Counted from the stretch's first letter, positions 1-12,239 are shown. The stretch: 64,000 nt of DNA from Fistularia commersonii (GCA_037954325.1 JBBMNZ010000015.1:3224001-3288000), one strand, 5' to 3'. A program made the numbers and translations. Notes: generated by a model not told the origin, from the sequence alone.

Positions 1-1438
1 GTGATGTAAATATCAAAAGTAAAAGAAGTCTTTATTCAGGGTAAATAATCAGTGCTCTATTTATCATTTCTATATGACATCTCAGTGACAGAGCAGAATT
101 TAAAGAAGAAGACGGAAGAGCCAAGTTACATACATTATGAACAATATGTTCATGGTATTAATATCAGTGAAATATAACAGCAATAGCTGTAAATTAGTTT
201 GAACTACCAACTACAAAGTGAAAAAAAAAGTCAGAGACCTCAGTTAATTGTCAGGACCCAATGTCAACAGATGTTCAGACTAAATGAACATTAACATTTG
301 ATGTTGCTCCTGTAGAAAACTTGAAATACAAAATATCAGCCTCGAACTAAATCCAATTTTCGTATCATGGCTAAATTAAGGCTGCCAATGACAATAGCTA
401 AATAGTAACATTTTTTTTTGTCTATTGCCATATACAGATAACTAAATATTCATGTCTTACAATGTTTATCCCAAGCTACAGATTTATTTATCACAAAATA
501 ATCCTATATTGTATCAAAAATGTTATTTTTAGGGGTACAAATATTTATATACATGAATGAAAGGCCAGTATCAAATAAGAAAATCAGCTGGCTGACTTGT
601 TTCTTGGGCTCTATTCATAGAAAGACAGAATTTTCAGAAGCAACGGCCTGCAACACTGACATGATGCTGCTCACTTTCAGTACAAAGTTAACCCTTTTCT
701 ACTTTCCATATCTATTATAAGATTTTCTGAGAGAGGACAGTGTTCACACTGTGGGCAGCACTGTAACAGGATGTCAAAAATAGGTTATCCAATAAGGAAA
801 GAACTGTTGGAATCTGTGAAGCACCAACCGGGCCAAGATGATGCGCTGCTTTTTTTCTTTGTATTCTATTTGCACTTTTTAAATAAAGTGACAAATGTAC
901 TGTATAAGTGCCTGAAAGGGAATAAGTCATATAGAGCAATAGAACTGTCTCTCTTTCAAATGTATTCAATGTTCATAAAACTGAATCATCAATCCTACAT
1001 TACACTCCAAGATTGAAAGATTGGACAAGATAAGATCAGAAAATAAGCTATATATAGCACCATGAGGTGTTATTTACAATAGAAATATAACTCATGGACT
1101 TCCTGGAGATGACGGGGCATTTATGCAGGTGAAAAGACCATCAGTAAAGCGCTTGATTTTCAACATTTTTCTCTCTTCTCTTCATCAATGTCTTCTGCCT
1201 CTCGTCCATCACTTGACCTCTATTTGCAAATATCCCTCCATGTCTGAATAAAGCCTGAAATATAGTCAGAGTACAAGAGAATGATGTTGACTGCAGACAG
1301 ATGACATGACACCAGCAGTGTTTCCTTGTCTGAGCACAGATGTAGATATGACTAGAAGCACTTTATGGAGATTCCACTTCACAAGCTTTTTCGACATGAT
1401 GAAACATCTCTGAATCACTGATCCCCCCCCCCCCGCAG
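1..1438. other. Intronic sequence upstream of the first visible arhgef4 exon
   Basis: AT-rich DNA without a convincing exon. It ends in a C-run and CCGCAG acceptor directly before the SH3 exon at 1439. The first visible exon starts in phase 0 without an initiator ATG, so this block should be an intron of the same gene. Short open frames here have no recognisable domain. I see no repeat family that I can name. Confidence 0.6.
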
Positions 1439-1618
1439 CTTATCAGCGATGGCAGCGTGGTGTATGCCGAGGCCCTCTGGGACCATGTCACCATGGATGA
1501 CCAGGAAGTGGGCTTTAAGGCCGGTGATGTCATCGAAGTAGTGGATGCAACCAACAAGGAGTGGTGGTGGGGTCGCATCATGGACAGTGAGGGCTGGTTC
1601 CCTGCCAGCTTTGTGCGG
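1439..1618 (+). CDS. arhgef4: arhgef4 exon: SH3 domain
   Basis: This 180-nt exon is phase 0 at both ends. It follows CCGCAG and is followed by the donor GTGAGG. It encodes nearly the whole SH3 domain, from LISDGSVVYAEALWDH to GWFPASFVR. There is no initiator methionine in it, so at least one coding exon lies further left. Confidence 0.93.
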
Positions 1619-4600
1619 GTGAGGCAAACTATCCAATTAAGGGAGAATTTTTTTTAAGTTTTAATTATGTTTTTTCTCACATTTTGGCGAGGTAGACAGC
1701 TTTTAGATAAAAAAAGTCCCCAGTCATTTGCAATAGTGTATCGATAACAGTGATTCCTACTCAATAAAGCTCGCTGTAACTAAAGTATCGGTACACCTTC
1801 ATGTTTGTCCCATAGACTGACCGAGTTTCAAAAGATGCATATTAAATTTGGTATAGCAAATGATCTCTCTGGCAGACGTGATTTCACCAATTGTTATATT
1901 AGTCTCTGAATTATATGCCATCCATGCAAAGTTATACTTAAATGTTGTTTTTACTTTTTGAATACATTATTTAAATATGTATGTTTGCTTTTAAATGTAA
2001 TCTGAGTCAGAGTTTATATTTACAATGTTTTTGCCTAATCGAGAGAGAGGTTGTTGGGGCACAACTTGGAGAAATTTAAAATCCTAGTCTATACCATCTG
2101 TTAATGCAAAATGTCTTACTAAAATGATGCACAACAATGACTTGGAATTAAGGGATCCTGCAAATAGAGTTGACATTTCTTTTGCGCATCTTTTAGCTAC
2201 GTGTTAACCAGGATGAACCCATGGACGAGTATCTTGCCCCCCTGGAGGAGCCTCACTCTGGAGCGGAAGACCAGGCGGGAAGAGGCTTGTTTTTGGGACC
2301 TGGTTTACCCTGTAAGGAGCAGATGAGGACTAATGTCATCAATGAGATCATGAGCACAGAGAGAGACTACATCAAGCACCTGAAGGACATCTGTGAGGTC
2401 TGGATCAGATCATGTCAAATGCAAAACCAATGTGATGCTTCTGTCAATTGTTGAAGCATTTAGTTGACTGTTTCTGCTATTTCTGTCCATTGTTTGCCTT
2501 ACTGCCATTATTTTAAAGTCTTTAAATGACCAATCGCTTTTCGTGACGTAGTTGGTTTTAATACACGTCACTGATCGTTATCATCTCAGGCCATTAGTTG
2601 GCTTTGTTAGAGTTTCTTCTGACTAAAAATCAACTGTTCTTTTACATGTATCGGCCAGTTGTCATTCTATCAGATTGTACATCAATAGTTAGCTGAAATT
2701 GTTTATCATGTGGTTCTCCCTGACTAATTAATATTCATTCTGACTTACTGTATGTCTAATCGTCATTAATGAAGGCCACATACTCATTTATCCCTTGTTG
2801 TTCAGGCCCTTATTTTGATCACTGGTCGTCCTTTTTCGTATTTTAAACATCATGATAGATCCAGAGTTGGGTTGTATTTCTGATAAACATAAATTGCTAG
2901 TTATATTTGTAGCTCCTTCTCCCATTTGCTTATAAGCTCAAAATATTCCTTTCTACAAGCGTGCCCTTCAACCTGGTGCTGAACCTGTTTGTGTGTGTCT
3001 TAGGGTTACATCAAACAGTGCCGCAAAAGGACTGACATGTTCACTGAAGAGCAGCTCCGGACCATATTTGGCAACATTGAGGAGATCTATCGTTTTCAGA
3101 GAAAGTTTTTGAAAGTCCTGGAGAAGAAGTTCAACAAAGAGCAGCCACATCTGAGTGAGATTGGCTGCTGCTTCCTTGAACATGTACGCAGACTTCTGGT
3201 TTAAACAGCATATGATAATTGTAACCACTTATTTGTGCGTCTACATGTTCAGGACGAGTCAAACCTTACTAATAGTGATGACTCTGATCCTTCCTGTTTC
3301 TGTCCTGCAGCAAACCGACTTCCAAATCTATTCCGAGTATTGCAACAATCACCCCAACGCCTGCATCCAGCTCTCCAAGCTCATGAAGGTCAACAAGTAT
3401 GTTTTCTTCTTTGAGGCCTGCCGACTCCTTCAGAAGATGATTGACATTTCTTTGGATGGTTTCCTGCTCACACCGGTTCAAAAGATCTGCAAGTACCCAC
3501 TGCAACTGGCTGAGTTGCTCAAATACACCAACCCACAGCACAGGTGAGTGGAGAACCATGCAGGACAAGATTAATTCACATATTAAATACATCTGGAACT
3601 ACATATTCATACACACACAATTATCGCTTTGCAAATTTTGTTTACAGTTTTATCAATATAGAAAAAATGGTGGTAATTAAAATAAAAGCACTCACAATTA
3701 TGCAGTTATGTACCAGTGCTCACAAGGGGACACACAATATACACAACCTGTTGTATTCTAAAATAGGCTAAAGTGGATATGTCACAGCTAATGTAAATCC
3801 TGGCTAGTCAGGTTTTCAAAACAACCCTAGTTGATTAATTGTTAATGCTAATGAAACATGGGCCATGGACTTTGAGCTATAATGTTTATGCTCAAATGAG
3901 CTGTATTAAATGTAAATGTAATTGTAAATGTAAATTTGCCTGTATACACTGCTCAAAAAGGTAAGAGAACACTCAAACAACATGATGTAACTCCAAGTCA
4001 ATCACACTTCTTTGAAATCAAACTGTCCACTTAGGAAGCAACACTGATTGACAATCAATTTCATTCACATGCTGTTGTGCAAATGGAATAGACAACAGGT
4101 GGAAATTCTAGGCAATTGGCAAAGTACCCCCAATAAAGGAGTTCTTCTCAGTTCCTATGCTTTCCGGCTGATGTTTTGGTCACCTTTGAATGCTGGCTGC
4201 GCGGTTACTCTAGCAGTAGCATGAGACGGAGTGTACAACCCACACAAGAGACTCAGGTATATAGCTTATCCAGGATGGCGTAGCAATGCGAACTGTGGCA
4301 AGAAGGTTTGCCATGTCTGTCAGTGTAGTGTCCAGAGCATGGAGGTGCTACCAGGAGATTGGCCAGTACATCAGGAGACATGGAGGAAGCCGTAGGAGGG
4401 CAACAACCCAGCAGCAGCAGGAAGAGCACTGCTGGAGCCCCGCAAAATGACCTCCTGCAGGCCACAAATGTGCATGTTTCTGCTCAAACGTCAGAAACAG
4501 TCTCCATTAGGCTGGTTTTAAGGCCCGACGTCCACAAGTGAGGGTTGTGCTTACAGCCCAACACCATAGAGATACCAAAGGATAGCAAAGGGTGGCATAT

Positions 4601-7600
4601 TTTGGGGGGATCTGCACAGCTCGCCATAGGTAGCCCGACTGCCATTAGGTACTGAGATGAGATCGTCAGACCCCTTGTGAGACCATATGCTGGTACAGTT
4701 GGCTCTGGGTTCCTCCTAACGCTAGACAATGCCAGACCTCCATATGGCTGGAGTGTGTCAGCAGGTCCTGCAAGATGGAAGAATTGATGCTATGTACTGG
4801 CCCGCCCGTTCCCAAGACCTGAATCCAAATGAGCACATCTGAGACATCATGTCATGCTCCATCTTCCAACGCCATGTTGCACCACAGACTGTCAAGGAGT
4901 TGGCGGATGCTTTAGTCCAGGTCTGGGAGGAGATAGCTTGCGTTCTGTTTTGTTTTGATTTTTGACCTCAAGTAATAAGATTCTTTGACAGAGCCCATGT
5001 CTGAGTACAAAAAGAAAAAAAAAACATCCGCAGCAAAAACATAAATATTTTAAGCGGTTGCTGAGAGAAGAGATTTCCAGAAACAAACTGCATACCACTC
5101 TGATCTTTAGAGACTATAAAGATGTGGAAGCTGCCTTAAATGCCATGAAGAATGTGGCCAGACTCATCAACGAGAGGAAACGGCGCCTTGAGAACATCGA
5201 TAAAATCGCCCAATGGCAAAGCTCCATCGAGGACTGGGAGGTGCTGCACATATTGTTTGGTTTTCAGCAATTCATTGACATTCTGTACATCTTCTGGACT
5301 GAACAGGGGAGCTTATGTTTGTTTATGTGTTGGTGGATGTCCGTGCAGGGGGATGACGTGCTCAGCCGGAGCTCGGATCTCATCTTTTCTGGAGAGCTGA
5401 CCAAGTTGTCTCAGCCTCAGGCCAAGAGTCAGCAGAGAATGTTTTTCCTCTTTGACCATCAGATGGTTTACTGCAAAAAGGTGAGAGTTTGCGATTTACC
5501 TCCACACATAAATCATTGGTGGTAAACTCAGGTAAGAATTTCCATATTAATGAACGGTTACAAATCAAACTGAAATATAGTTGAGATAATTATATAACTT
5601 GACAAAAATAGTTGCACATCAAGATGGTGACTGATTTTCTGTATGTCACCTAACAACACTTTAAAAATACAAGCCCTCTGTTTTTGTTGTCACATGAAGC
5701 CACTCAGATGGTGATTTAGATGAACCTCAAGATGCTCCAATCGATGCCTGACTTTGGAGTTTGACGGTTTTTATTTTTTGTAGGATCTCCTGCGCCGGGA
5801 TATGCTATACTACAAAGGTCGGATGGACATGGACCACATGGAGGTGATCGATGTGGAGGATGGCAAGGAGAAGAGCTTTAACATCACCGTGAAGAATACC
5901 CTGAAGCTGAGGTCGCTTGTGGGTGATGAGGTCCATCTCCTGTGCGCTAAAAAGCCGGAGCAGAAGCAGCGTTGGCTTCGAGCCTTCGCCGATGAGAGGA
6001 GGCGGGTTCAACTTGACCAGGAAACAGGTAAGATGACAGAAAGCATGTTGGAGAAGACTCCCTGATTAGCATATCTACATTTGTGGACATAATAGATAGG
6101 ATAATGCATTTACAGTGAAATCAGGTATCCTCAAATGGAAAATAAATGGCAAGAAAAACAAAATAAAAGAAAAACTAATTTCTGTTCAAACGGCGATAAT
6201 GCCGTCTTACCCAACACACAGGCATATTACAAACACCCCTCCCTCAGTGGTATTTGAAACATTTCAAAACAGCGAGGAACGAGATCAACCAGCTCATGAG
6301 GAAAATATTAGTTGTGCTGTGTTGAAAAGTTAAACTTCATAAGTGTCTTTGGAAAAGGATAATTCAAATTTATTGATAAAAAGCTTTTTATTTCCCCGAT
6401 ATAAAACTAGCCAATTCTAATAGCATCATGTTGTGTCAAAGTCCAGCATCGATTGGTGTTGCAAAGGTCCTTACCAAAAATCTCAAAATGGGGTGTTTAC
6501 TCTGGTGTGCAAAGACATGGCAATGAATGTTTTACTGGTATCTGCTATGTAAGGAGGAGTCCTTTTAACCCTCATATTATGTTAAGGGTCAAGTTGACCC
6601 ATTGGGTCAATGGGTGAAATGGGTCAAATTGACCCTTAACATAATATGAGGGTTAAGAATGACATCTAAATACCATAATTAGTAAGCACAATCGACAATC
6701 TCCTTGAAATTTGGATTATACATGTCAAGTCTATGATCAATAATCTTCACCAGTCAAACACAGGTTCTCATTATTTTCTACCTTGAATATGTGATGAACT
6801 ATTGATGACTCATTTCACTGACTGAGAAAAGACCCATATCTGCTCAGGTGTAGCCTCAGCCGACGCTGGTCCAGGGCCAGGGCAGACCTCATCAATGACA
6901 AGTCATATACTCTCTCTGCAGGCTTCTCCCTCACTGAAATCCAGAAGAAACAGGCTATGCTGAATGCAGGCAAAAGCCATCCATCTGGGAAACCCAAAGG
7001 TAAACATTAATTTTGATTAGCAACTGACATCTAAATATATTGATATTTCTAAAGGTTCGGGGGCGTTTGGAGTAACCAACCATTACGAAGTATGATATCA
7101 AATTGGCATTTCAAATACGTCATCAAGGTTGCAGTAGCAGAGCCTTCAGTATGGCCTCTGCTGTTCCAAAAATTTGGTTAGCTGTTCAACACAAGGACCA
7201 CCATGGTACTGAGCAATTCTTTAGTTGTTTGACTATTATACTTGCAACAGTCCGAACTTCCGTCATGGATTTTGTGGACTTTGTTAAGGCCCTTATTACC
7301 TCTTTATGTCTTGTACAGATTTTACTGAATATAGGACTGTAGTAAGGCATTGCATAATTTGGTTTTCATTCCTAACATCAGCTGTTTGCTATAGTGCAAA
7401 AAAATACACAGAACAGAATAATGCTGATCTTAATTTCAGTGCGGCAGCTACTCCATTTCCTGTGCATTTCTAATTATCAAATATTTAATTATTAAATGAG
7501 TGAACTTTGAGTAGAAAAAGAGAAAATTGTGGAGATATTGAGAAAGGCACTGTACAGAACCAAGTAAATTAGTATGTTTTTTTTTCTTTTATTCAAACAC

Positions 7601-8579
7601 TAACAGAAGACAATTACAAAACAAATATTCAGTTTAAAAGTGTCAGGGGTACTATGCAAAAGAAGACTATAAAAGTGTCAAGGGCACTATGTGATAGAAG
7701 ACTATCGGCCAGAATGAAAGGAAAGGTGTACAAGACAGTGGTTAGACCATCGATGCTGTATGGCCTAGAAACAGTTACAATGACGAAAAGACAGGAGACG
7801 GAGCTAGAGGTCACAGAGATGAAGATGCTATGGTTCTCTTTTGGAGTGACCAGGATGGATAGGATCAGGAGTCTATAAGAGGAACAGCACATGTCAGATG
7901 TTTTGGAGAGAAGGTCAGAGAAGCCAGACTGAAATGGTGCAGTCATGTACAGAGGAGGGATAGTGAATATATTGGTAGACGGATGCCGGAAATGGAGCGG
8001 CCAGGCAAAGAGAAGATTTATGGACATAGTGAGAGAGGATATGAAGGTAGTTGGTGTGAGAGAAGAGGATACAGAGAATAGGGTTAGATGGAGAAAGTTG
8101 ATTCGCTTTAGTGACCCCTGAAGGAAAAGCCAAAAGGAGAAGAAAAAGAAAAATTATCTCAAGATCATGTTTTTAAAGTTTGTGTTTTTATGTGATTCCC
8201 TCAATATTAAAAAGAATATAGTCGATCTTTATTTCATGGGTTCATTGAGGCTACCCCAGTTTATTATAACTGAAACAAAAGCAACAACAAAAGCAGAAAT
8301 GTATGTAATACATAACAAGTAGTAAAGCTATTAGTCAGGAATTATAAATTTCATGTGCACAAAAAATTCAATCTATCATCTAATCGATATATTAATTTTT
8401 TAGTTTATATGAACAACTGTTAAGCCCTTACAGTGAATAAAATGGAAATAATTTATGAATGGAAACAGTTAAAAAAAGTGAGATGAAATTCGGCATTACA
8501 GACTGAAAAACGTATATTTTAATTCTGTATTCATTTTATCATACGGGGAAAAAATGTTACCACACACACATATATTTAT

Positions 8580-8618
<39 letters not shown>

Positions 8619-9072
8619 ATTTATTTATTATTATCATTATTATTATTATTATTATTGTTATATGATTTTTTTATTAGGTGTGTGTGTGTATATGTGATAT
8701 ATGTATTTACATATATATGAATGAATGTATAGCCACAAGTAAATTCAAGTGTTAAAAGAGAAAATTCAAATTATATAGATCAGCCTAATGGACATATCAA
8801 TCCAAGACTCAAGAATGATTTGCCTTTAATAACAAATAATAACAAACCTATCTAATTGATACATTAATCTGTGAAACAGTGAAGAGTAATCATCCGGTAT
8901 CTCTTGCTCTTCAGCAGTCACCAGGCCCTATTACGACTTCCTCCTGCGTCAGAAGCATCCCTCCCTGCCCACTGCCCTGCCCCAGCAGCAGGTATTCATG
9001 TTGGCCGAGCCCAAGCGCAAAGCCTCCACCTTTTGGCACAACATTGGCAGACTGACGCCTTTCAAGAAGTAA
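1439..9072 (+). CDS. arhgef4: ARHGEF4 (Asef1)-like Rho guanine nucleotide exchange factor, C-terminal 511 codons, N-terminus outside window
   Basis: Nine exons join in phase to give 511 codons plus TAA: SH3 (about residues 8-66 of the visible part), DH/RhoGEF (about 102-290) and PH (about 311-428), with a C-terminus ending RLTPFKK. Family members load GTP onto Cdc42 and Rac. In mammalian Asef the SH3 domain holds the DH domain inactive until APC binds the N-terminal region. SH3 signatures are ALWDH, a WWWG pair and GWFPASFV. DH signatures include NVINEIMSTERDYIKHL and GFLLTPVQKICKYPLQL. The close paralogues are SPATA13 (Asef2) and ARHGEF9 (collybistin). FTEEQLRTIFGNIE, DFQIYSEYCNNHPNAC, QPQAKSQQRMFFLFDHQ and LDQETGFS fit ARHGEF4 better. 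The APC-binding N-terminus must lie left of position 1. All introns are GT-AG. I see no frameshift or stop, so the gene looks functional. The paralogue assignment is from remembered family sequence, not a search. Confidence 0.9.
2197..2397 (+). CDS. arhgef4: arhgef4 exon: SH3-DH linker and start of DH
   Basis: This 201-nt exon lies between TTTTAG and GTCTGG, phase 0. It starts LRVNQDEP, completes the SH3, crosses an acidic and glycine-rich linker and enters the DH domain at QMRTNVINEIMSTERDY. The linker is variable between paralogues, and the DH start is strongly conserved. Confidence 0.93.
3004..3183 (+). CDS. arhgef4: arhgef4 exon: DH domain, part 2
   Basis: This 180-nt exon follows GTCTTAG and precedes GTACGC, phase 0. 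It encodes GYIKQCRKRTDMFTEEQL through HLSEIGCCFLEH. An open frame that reads on into the intron after 3183 is only read-through. Confidence 0.93.
3311..3543 (+). CDS. arhgef4: arhgef4 exon: DH core
   Basis: This 233-nt exon follows CCTGCAG and precedes GTGAGTG, ending two bases into an Arg codon. It carries the most conserved helix of the DH fold, DGFLLTPVQKICKYPLQL, which contacts the GTPase. Confidence 0.94.
3951..4935 (+). mobile_element. Decayed Tc1/mariner DNA transposon in an arhgef4 intron
   Basis: The left edge CTGCTCAAAAAGGTAAGAGA resembles the terminal repeat of common teleost Tc1-like elements. Near the right, the conceptual translation gives WPARSQDLNPNEHI, then a stop, then DIM. 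This matches the SPDLNPIEHIW block of Tc1 transposases around the last catalytic acidic residue, followed by LADALVQVWEEI. Several frameshifts and stops interrupt the frame, and I find no matching right terminal repeat, so the copy is dead and probably truncated. Both edges are approximate. Confidence 0.75.
5111..5240 (+). CDS. arhgef4: arhgef4 exon: end of DH
   Basis: This 130-nt exon follows CTTTAG and precedes GTGCTG. Its first base completes the split Arg codon. It encodes DYKDVEAALNAMKNVA, then INERKRRLENIDKIAQWQ and SSIEDWE. The 1.57-kb intron before it carries the Tc1 relic. Confidence 0.93.
5349..5480 (+). CDS. arhgef4: arhgef4 exon: start of PH
   Basis: This 132-nt exon follows GTGCAG and precedes GTGAGAG. 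It encodes GDDVLSRSSDLIFSGELTK and QRMFFLFDHQMVYCKK, the first strands of the PH domain. The intron before it is only 108 bp and is nearly open to translation, so a naive frame runs through it. Confidence 0.93.
5784..6027 (+). CDS. arhgef4: arhgef4 exon: rest of PH
   Basis: This 244-nt exon lies between TTGTAG and GTAAGA. It encodes DLLRRDMLYYKGRMDMD and the terminal PH helix with RWLRAFADERRR. It ends one base into a Gly codon. Confidence 0.93.
6565..6656. mobile_element. 84-bp piggyBac-like foldback MITE with TTAA duplications
   Basis: TTAA at 6565-6568 and again at 6653-6656 flank an 84-bp sequence. It begins CCCTCATATTATGTTAAGGG and ends with the reverse complement. The arms are about 31 bp with one mismatch. 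TTAA target duplication and termini starting CCC are hallmarks of piggyBac elements. The element is too small to code and could form a hairpin. It sits in the last-but-one arhgef4 intron interval (6028-6921). Confidence 0.75.
6922..6999 (+). CDS. arhgef4: arhgef4 exon: post-PH segment
   Basis: This 78-nt exon follows CTCTGCAG and precedes GTAAAC. It encodes (G)FSLTEIQKKQAMLNAGK, a segment that closely resembles the same region of ARHGEF4. The exon is phase 1 at both ends. Confidence 0.92.
7634..8140 (+). mobile_element. 3' fragment of an RTE-like non-LTR retrotransposon
   Basis: Conceptual translation gives RLSARMKGKVYKTVVRPSML, YGLETVTMTKRQETELEVTE, VTRMDRIRSL and, with frameshifts, the tail ending FSDP-like before AAAAGCCAAAAGGAGAAGAA. 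These are the C-terminal reverse transcriptase region and 3' end of a family abundant in fish and often called RTE. It lies inside the last arhgef4 intron, in the gene's sense orientation. Its first part has a local tandem duplication of about 35 bp. Confidence 0.75.
8540..8720. repeat. TA/TG/TTA simple-repeat cluster
   Basis: Runs of TA, then TG, then TTA or TTG units lie in the last arhgef4 intron. They have no coding meaning. Confidence 0.85.
8915..9072 (+). CDS. arhgef4: arhgef4 terminal coding exon
   Basis: This 158-nt coding part follows GCTCTTCAG. It encodes (A)VTRPYYDFLLRQKHPSLP, then PQQQVFMLAEPKRKASTFW and the conserved family end RLTPFKK with TAA at 9070-9072. The 1.9-kb intron before it contains a LINE 3' fragment and dinucleotide runs. 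Confidence 0.93.
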
Positions 9073-12000
9073 AGGAAGGAGAGGAGGATGGTGAACAGAG
9101 ATGATGTGAGGAAGCAGGATGAGGCTCTGCTCACGTCTACATGGACCCGTTTTAATCCTTCCTCTCTGCTCTTTCCTAATATCGTAATTGACATACTGAT
9201 TTATTGTACAGATGAGGTCTACGTCGAGGAGGAGATTCATTTTTAAAGCACTTTACTGGTGGGTTAACAATCAGACTTGAGAATGGTCTCCCGGAGAGTC
9301 AATGAGAGCAAGTGGACTAACTCACTAGTGTAACACCTTCAGTCAAGCTCCAACTGATACGACTACTGTCCTGCTGCAAGGGATCCTGACTGCCTGTCAA
9401 CAAAACTGTGTCCTTAATTTTTTGCTTGATTTATTGTTTTTTTTTTTTTTGTCTGGTTTTTGCCAACTGCTCACAGTGCCGAATTTTTTTTTTTTTTTTT
9501 TTATATTTGTTTGTTATTGTCAACTGATGAGAAATAAAAATGGGTAAAATGAGGGTGGGGGGGGTTACTTGTCATTTTTTTTCTTTTTTTTCTGAGCAAC
9601 AATATAATCCGATTCATATATGTGTTCGGTGAGCGCCATATGCCAGGGTTGGGTTGTGTGTTTCTCTTTGTGGAATTGTACAAACGCTTGACAATGTAAC
9701 ATCAAATGCTGCCCAAAGAAGATTCAGCTCCTCAGATTTATAATTTTACTTTGCAGGAACCTGAATTTTTTTCCAGCAACACTTGCCTCGACTGATCAGC
9801 TCCTTATACCTACTATGTCACTGAAAGTAAACAACTTGCTCTTTTTCTTTTTTCTGTCTTTTTAACATTTTTTTTGAAGTGCCATTTGAAGTGTGTCACG
9901 GATGACTTTCGATGCATGGATGTGATGAAAAAAAATACTGTGAATAATATTTTTTTATCTCTGAAGAACCCTGCTATATTTAACCAGATTCAGGAACTGA
10001 GGAGTCAGTGTGCGACAAGGCTGAAATATCAAACAAACACGCAAACACACACACAAAAACATATGCACGCACGAACGCACACACACACACACATACTACA
10101 AACACTATGAGGCATCAGTGTAGTTTGAACTTTAAAATTTGGGGTTTACAATAAAAAAAAGAAGAAAAAAAAATGAAATACATAAATAAAAACTAAATAA
10201 AATAACTCTAGAGGAACTATAATGAAATATTATAATGTTCAACTTTTTCCTCTGCAGAATCATTTAATTTCACATTTTATTTATGTAAATGAGAGTATTT
10301 CACATACAATAAAATATATATATATATATATATATATAATTCTGACCTTTTAAACAATAGAAAAGATTCAATGTTTTCTGTTAAATACTCTACGTTTTTT
10401 TTCATTTGTTATCAATAGCATTTTTCCTTTTTTACAAAATGTTTTTAATCTTTTTCTTTTTTTAATGTATTTTTTTCTTTATTATCATTTGTGGATAATT
10501 AACGCACCATTTTTCTAGTTGTTTTTTTCCACCTAATATTTTTTGTTAATATTTTGCTAACTTTCAGATTATTCTGAAATCCTCTTTTTGTTTTTTTGTT
10601 ATCAGTCCCCCCCATTGACATCTTACTAAGGTATTACAGTAATTTATATATTATGTGTTAATATGCATTCTGCATTCCTGTTTACGGTGATCCCCCTTTG
10701 AACCAATGCAAACTGCGCCTGTGTCCAGACTGTCTTTTAACTACCTGTACTTCTGATATCCAGTGTTCTTGCTCTGTGTATCTGGTCTCTCATTTCACAT
10801 CGATGCAGCCCAGTGATATCTCTCTGTAAGTGCATTCAGTGAAATGTACTCCTCTCACCTTTATGTTCAGATGTTTTAGCTTCTTATGATATGGAATATT
10901 AAACATTCCTATACTGACTAATGAAGCTATCAGTTGGGTTGATTTTGTTTTGTTTTTTTTAATGTTAACCACAATGTTGTTCTGACACTTTTTGCATTTT
11001 TCATAGCTAAAATTTTCAGAAGCTGGTCACCCTCGCAGTGCTGCAGTATAACTGATGGGTCTATCAGTTTCCAACTGATGGACCCAATTTCTGAGACGCA
11101 AGTGATTCAGTATTTGTGCTGAACATAGAGGTATTTAAAGCATGTAGATGTTGATCAAGCAGTGATTAGCGCTTTCGCCTCACAGCGAGAAGGTCCAAGG
11201 TTCAATTCTCATTGGGGGGCTTTCTGTGTAATGTTTGCATCTTCTCCTTATATCTGAATAGGTTCTCCGTTGATAGAATGTCTAGGCTAATCCTTAGATA
11301 TTGTTTTGCTAATATTGTAGGGATTTGTAGATCACATAAGGTTTGTAGCTTCCTCTTTTTTTCAACGAAGCCAAATTAAAAGATTTCGCCCTTCTCCTTT
11401 TATGCAGGTGGGCAAACATCAGAGACCACAGACAGTCTAACAAATAAACCCAGTTGTTCTTATTGTTTTCAGAATAACAATTTAATCTGTTTCTCGGTTT
11501 TCTAGGCACAGCTGATTGAAACATGACTGTAATTTAATGTTTTAAATGACACGTTTGTTTACACGAGGATAACACATCAACTACCTGCCATGAATAGGTT
11601 GTTTTAATGTCAACACAATAATGGAATACACTTTGTTTCAGGCTCTTTTGGGTGATCCTGTGGCCAGTTCTTCTATACGTAAGTTAAAAAAAAAACTCCA
11701 TCTGTAATTAAACCAAGTCTACCATAAGAAGTCATGTGTAAGCTATTTCTCTGAAGGAAATGGTTGTATAAAGAATATCAAGTCCTCCGCAGACCGCATG
11801 AGGGTCAAGCATCAGATGATAATTTGAAAGAGAGATCCCAACAGAAATGTTTGTACACTGAAACTTTCTATTTTGAGTAACACTTGTCTGCTTGTAACCT
11901 ATTTTAGTGTGAAGTTGGAGATAAACAGGAACTTTGAAGGATTGTCATATCTCAGAGATGTAGTGATTTGATGTGAAATAGATGATTCAGTTAGATAATT

Positions 12001-12100
12001 TTGTTTTTTGGCATGAGTCACTTGAGGCAACCTGTTCCTCTAAATTTGTGCATGTAAGGTATATATATCCCAAATGGAACGGTAAAATATGGATTTTAAG
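9073..12100. other. arhgef4 3' UTR and AT-rich intergenic DNA
   Basis: The 3' UTR starts after the TAA at 9072. A possible polyadenylation signal (AATAAA) lies at 9533-9538, and others follow at about 10150 and beyond. The exact 3' end cannot be set from sequence alone. The block has long T runs (9431-9502), a CA-rich stretch (10035-10096), a TA run (10314-10338) and one fragment of the dispersed tRNA-headed repeat (11158-11250). I see no further gene. Confidence 0.5.
11158..11250 (+). repeat. Head fragment of dispersed teleost repeat with tRNA-like boxes
   Basis: AGTGATTAGCGCTTTCGCCT is followed by AAGGTCCAAGGTTCAATTC, similar to the head of copies at 20335, 25498, 42035 and 55643. GGTTCAATTC resembles a polymerase III B box. 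The downstream part decays quickly. Confidence 0.65.
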
Positions 12101-12114
12101 TACCTTTTGGTCCA

Positions 12115-12232
12115 CAGTACAGAACAATGGAGAAGTGGTCAAGCAACACGGTCAAGCAGGATGGAACGGGTGGAGACAAGTATCAGGGATGTTGTTCATT
12201 AGAAGAGTATCAACCAGGATGACAAGAATATA
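12115..12232 (+). mobile_element. Out-of-order LINE fragment next to a larger copy
   Basis: The translation includes QHGQAGWNGWRQVSGM and a degraded RRVSTRMTR. This corresponds to RT residues that in the neighbouring copy lie about 1 kb downstream (QPGWNGWRKVSEVL at about 13225). It is therefore a piece of another copy or a rearranged segment. Confidence 0.6.
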
Positions 12233-12239
12233 TATATAT

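Noticed and set aside
3155..3547. 130-codon open frame over the DH region
   Set aside because: Its first third is intron read-through. The real exon starts at 3311 after CCTGCAG.
1439..9072. Assignment to collybistin (ARHGEF9) or SPATA13
   Set aside because: The C-terminal LDQETGFS, QPQAKSQQRMFF and IYSEYCNNHPNAC blocks fit ARHGEF4 better, though only a tree would settle it.
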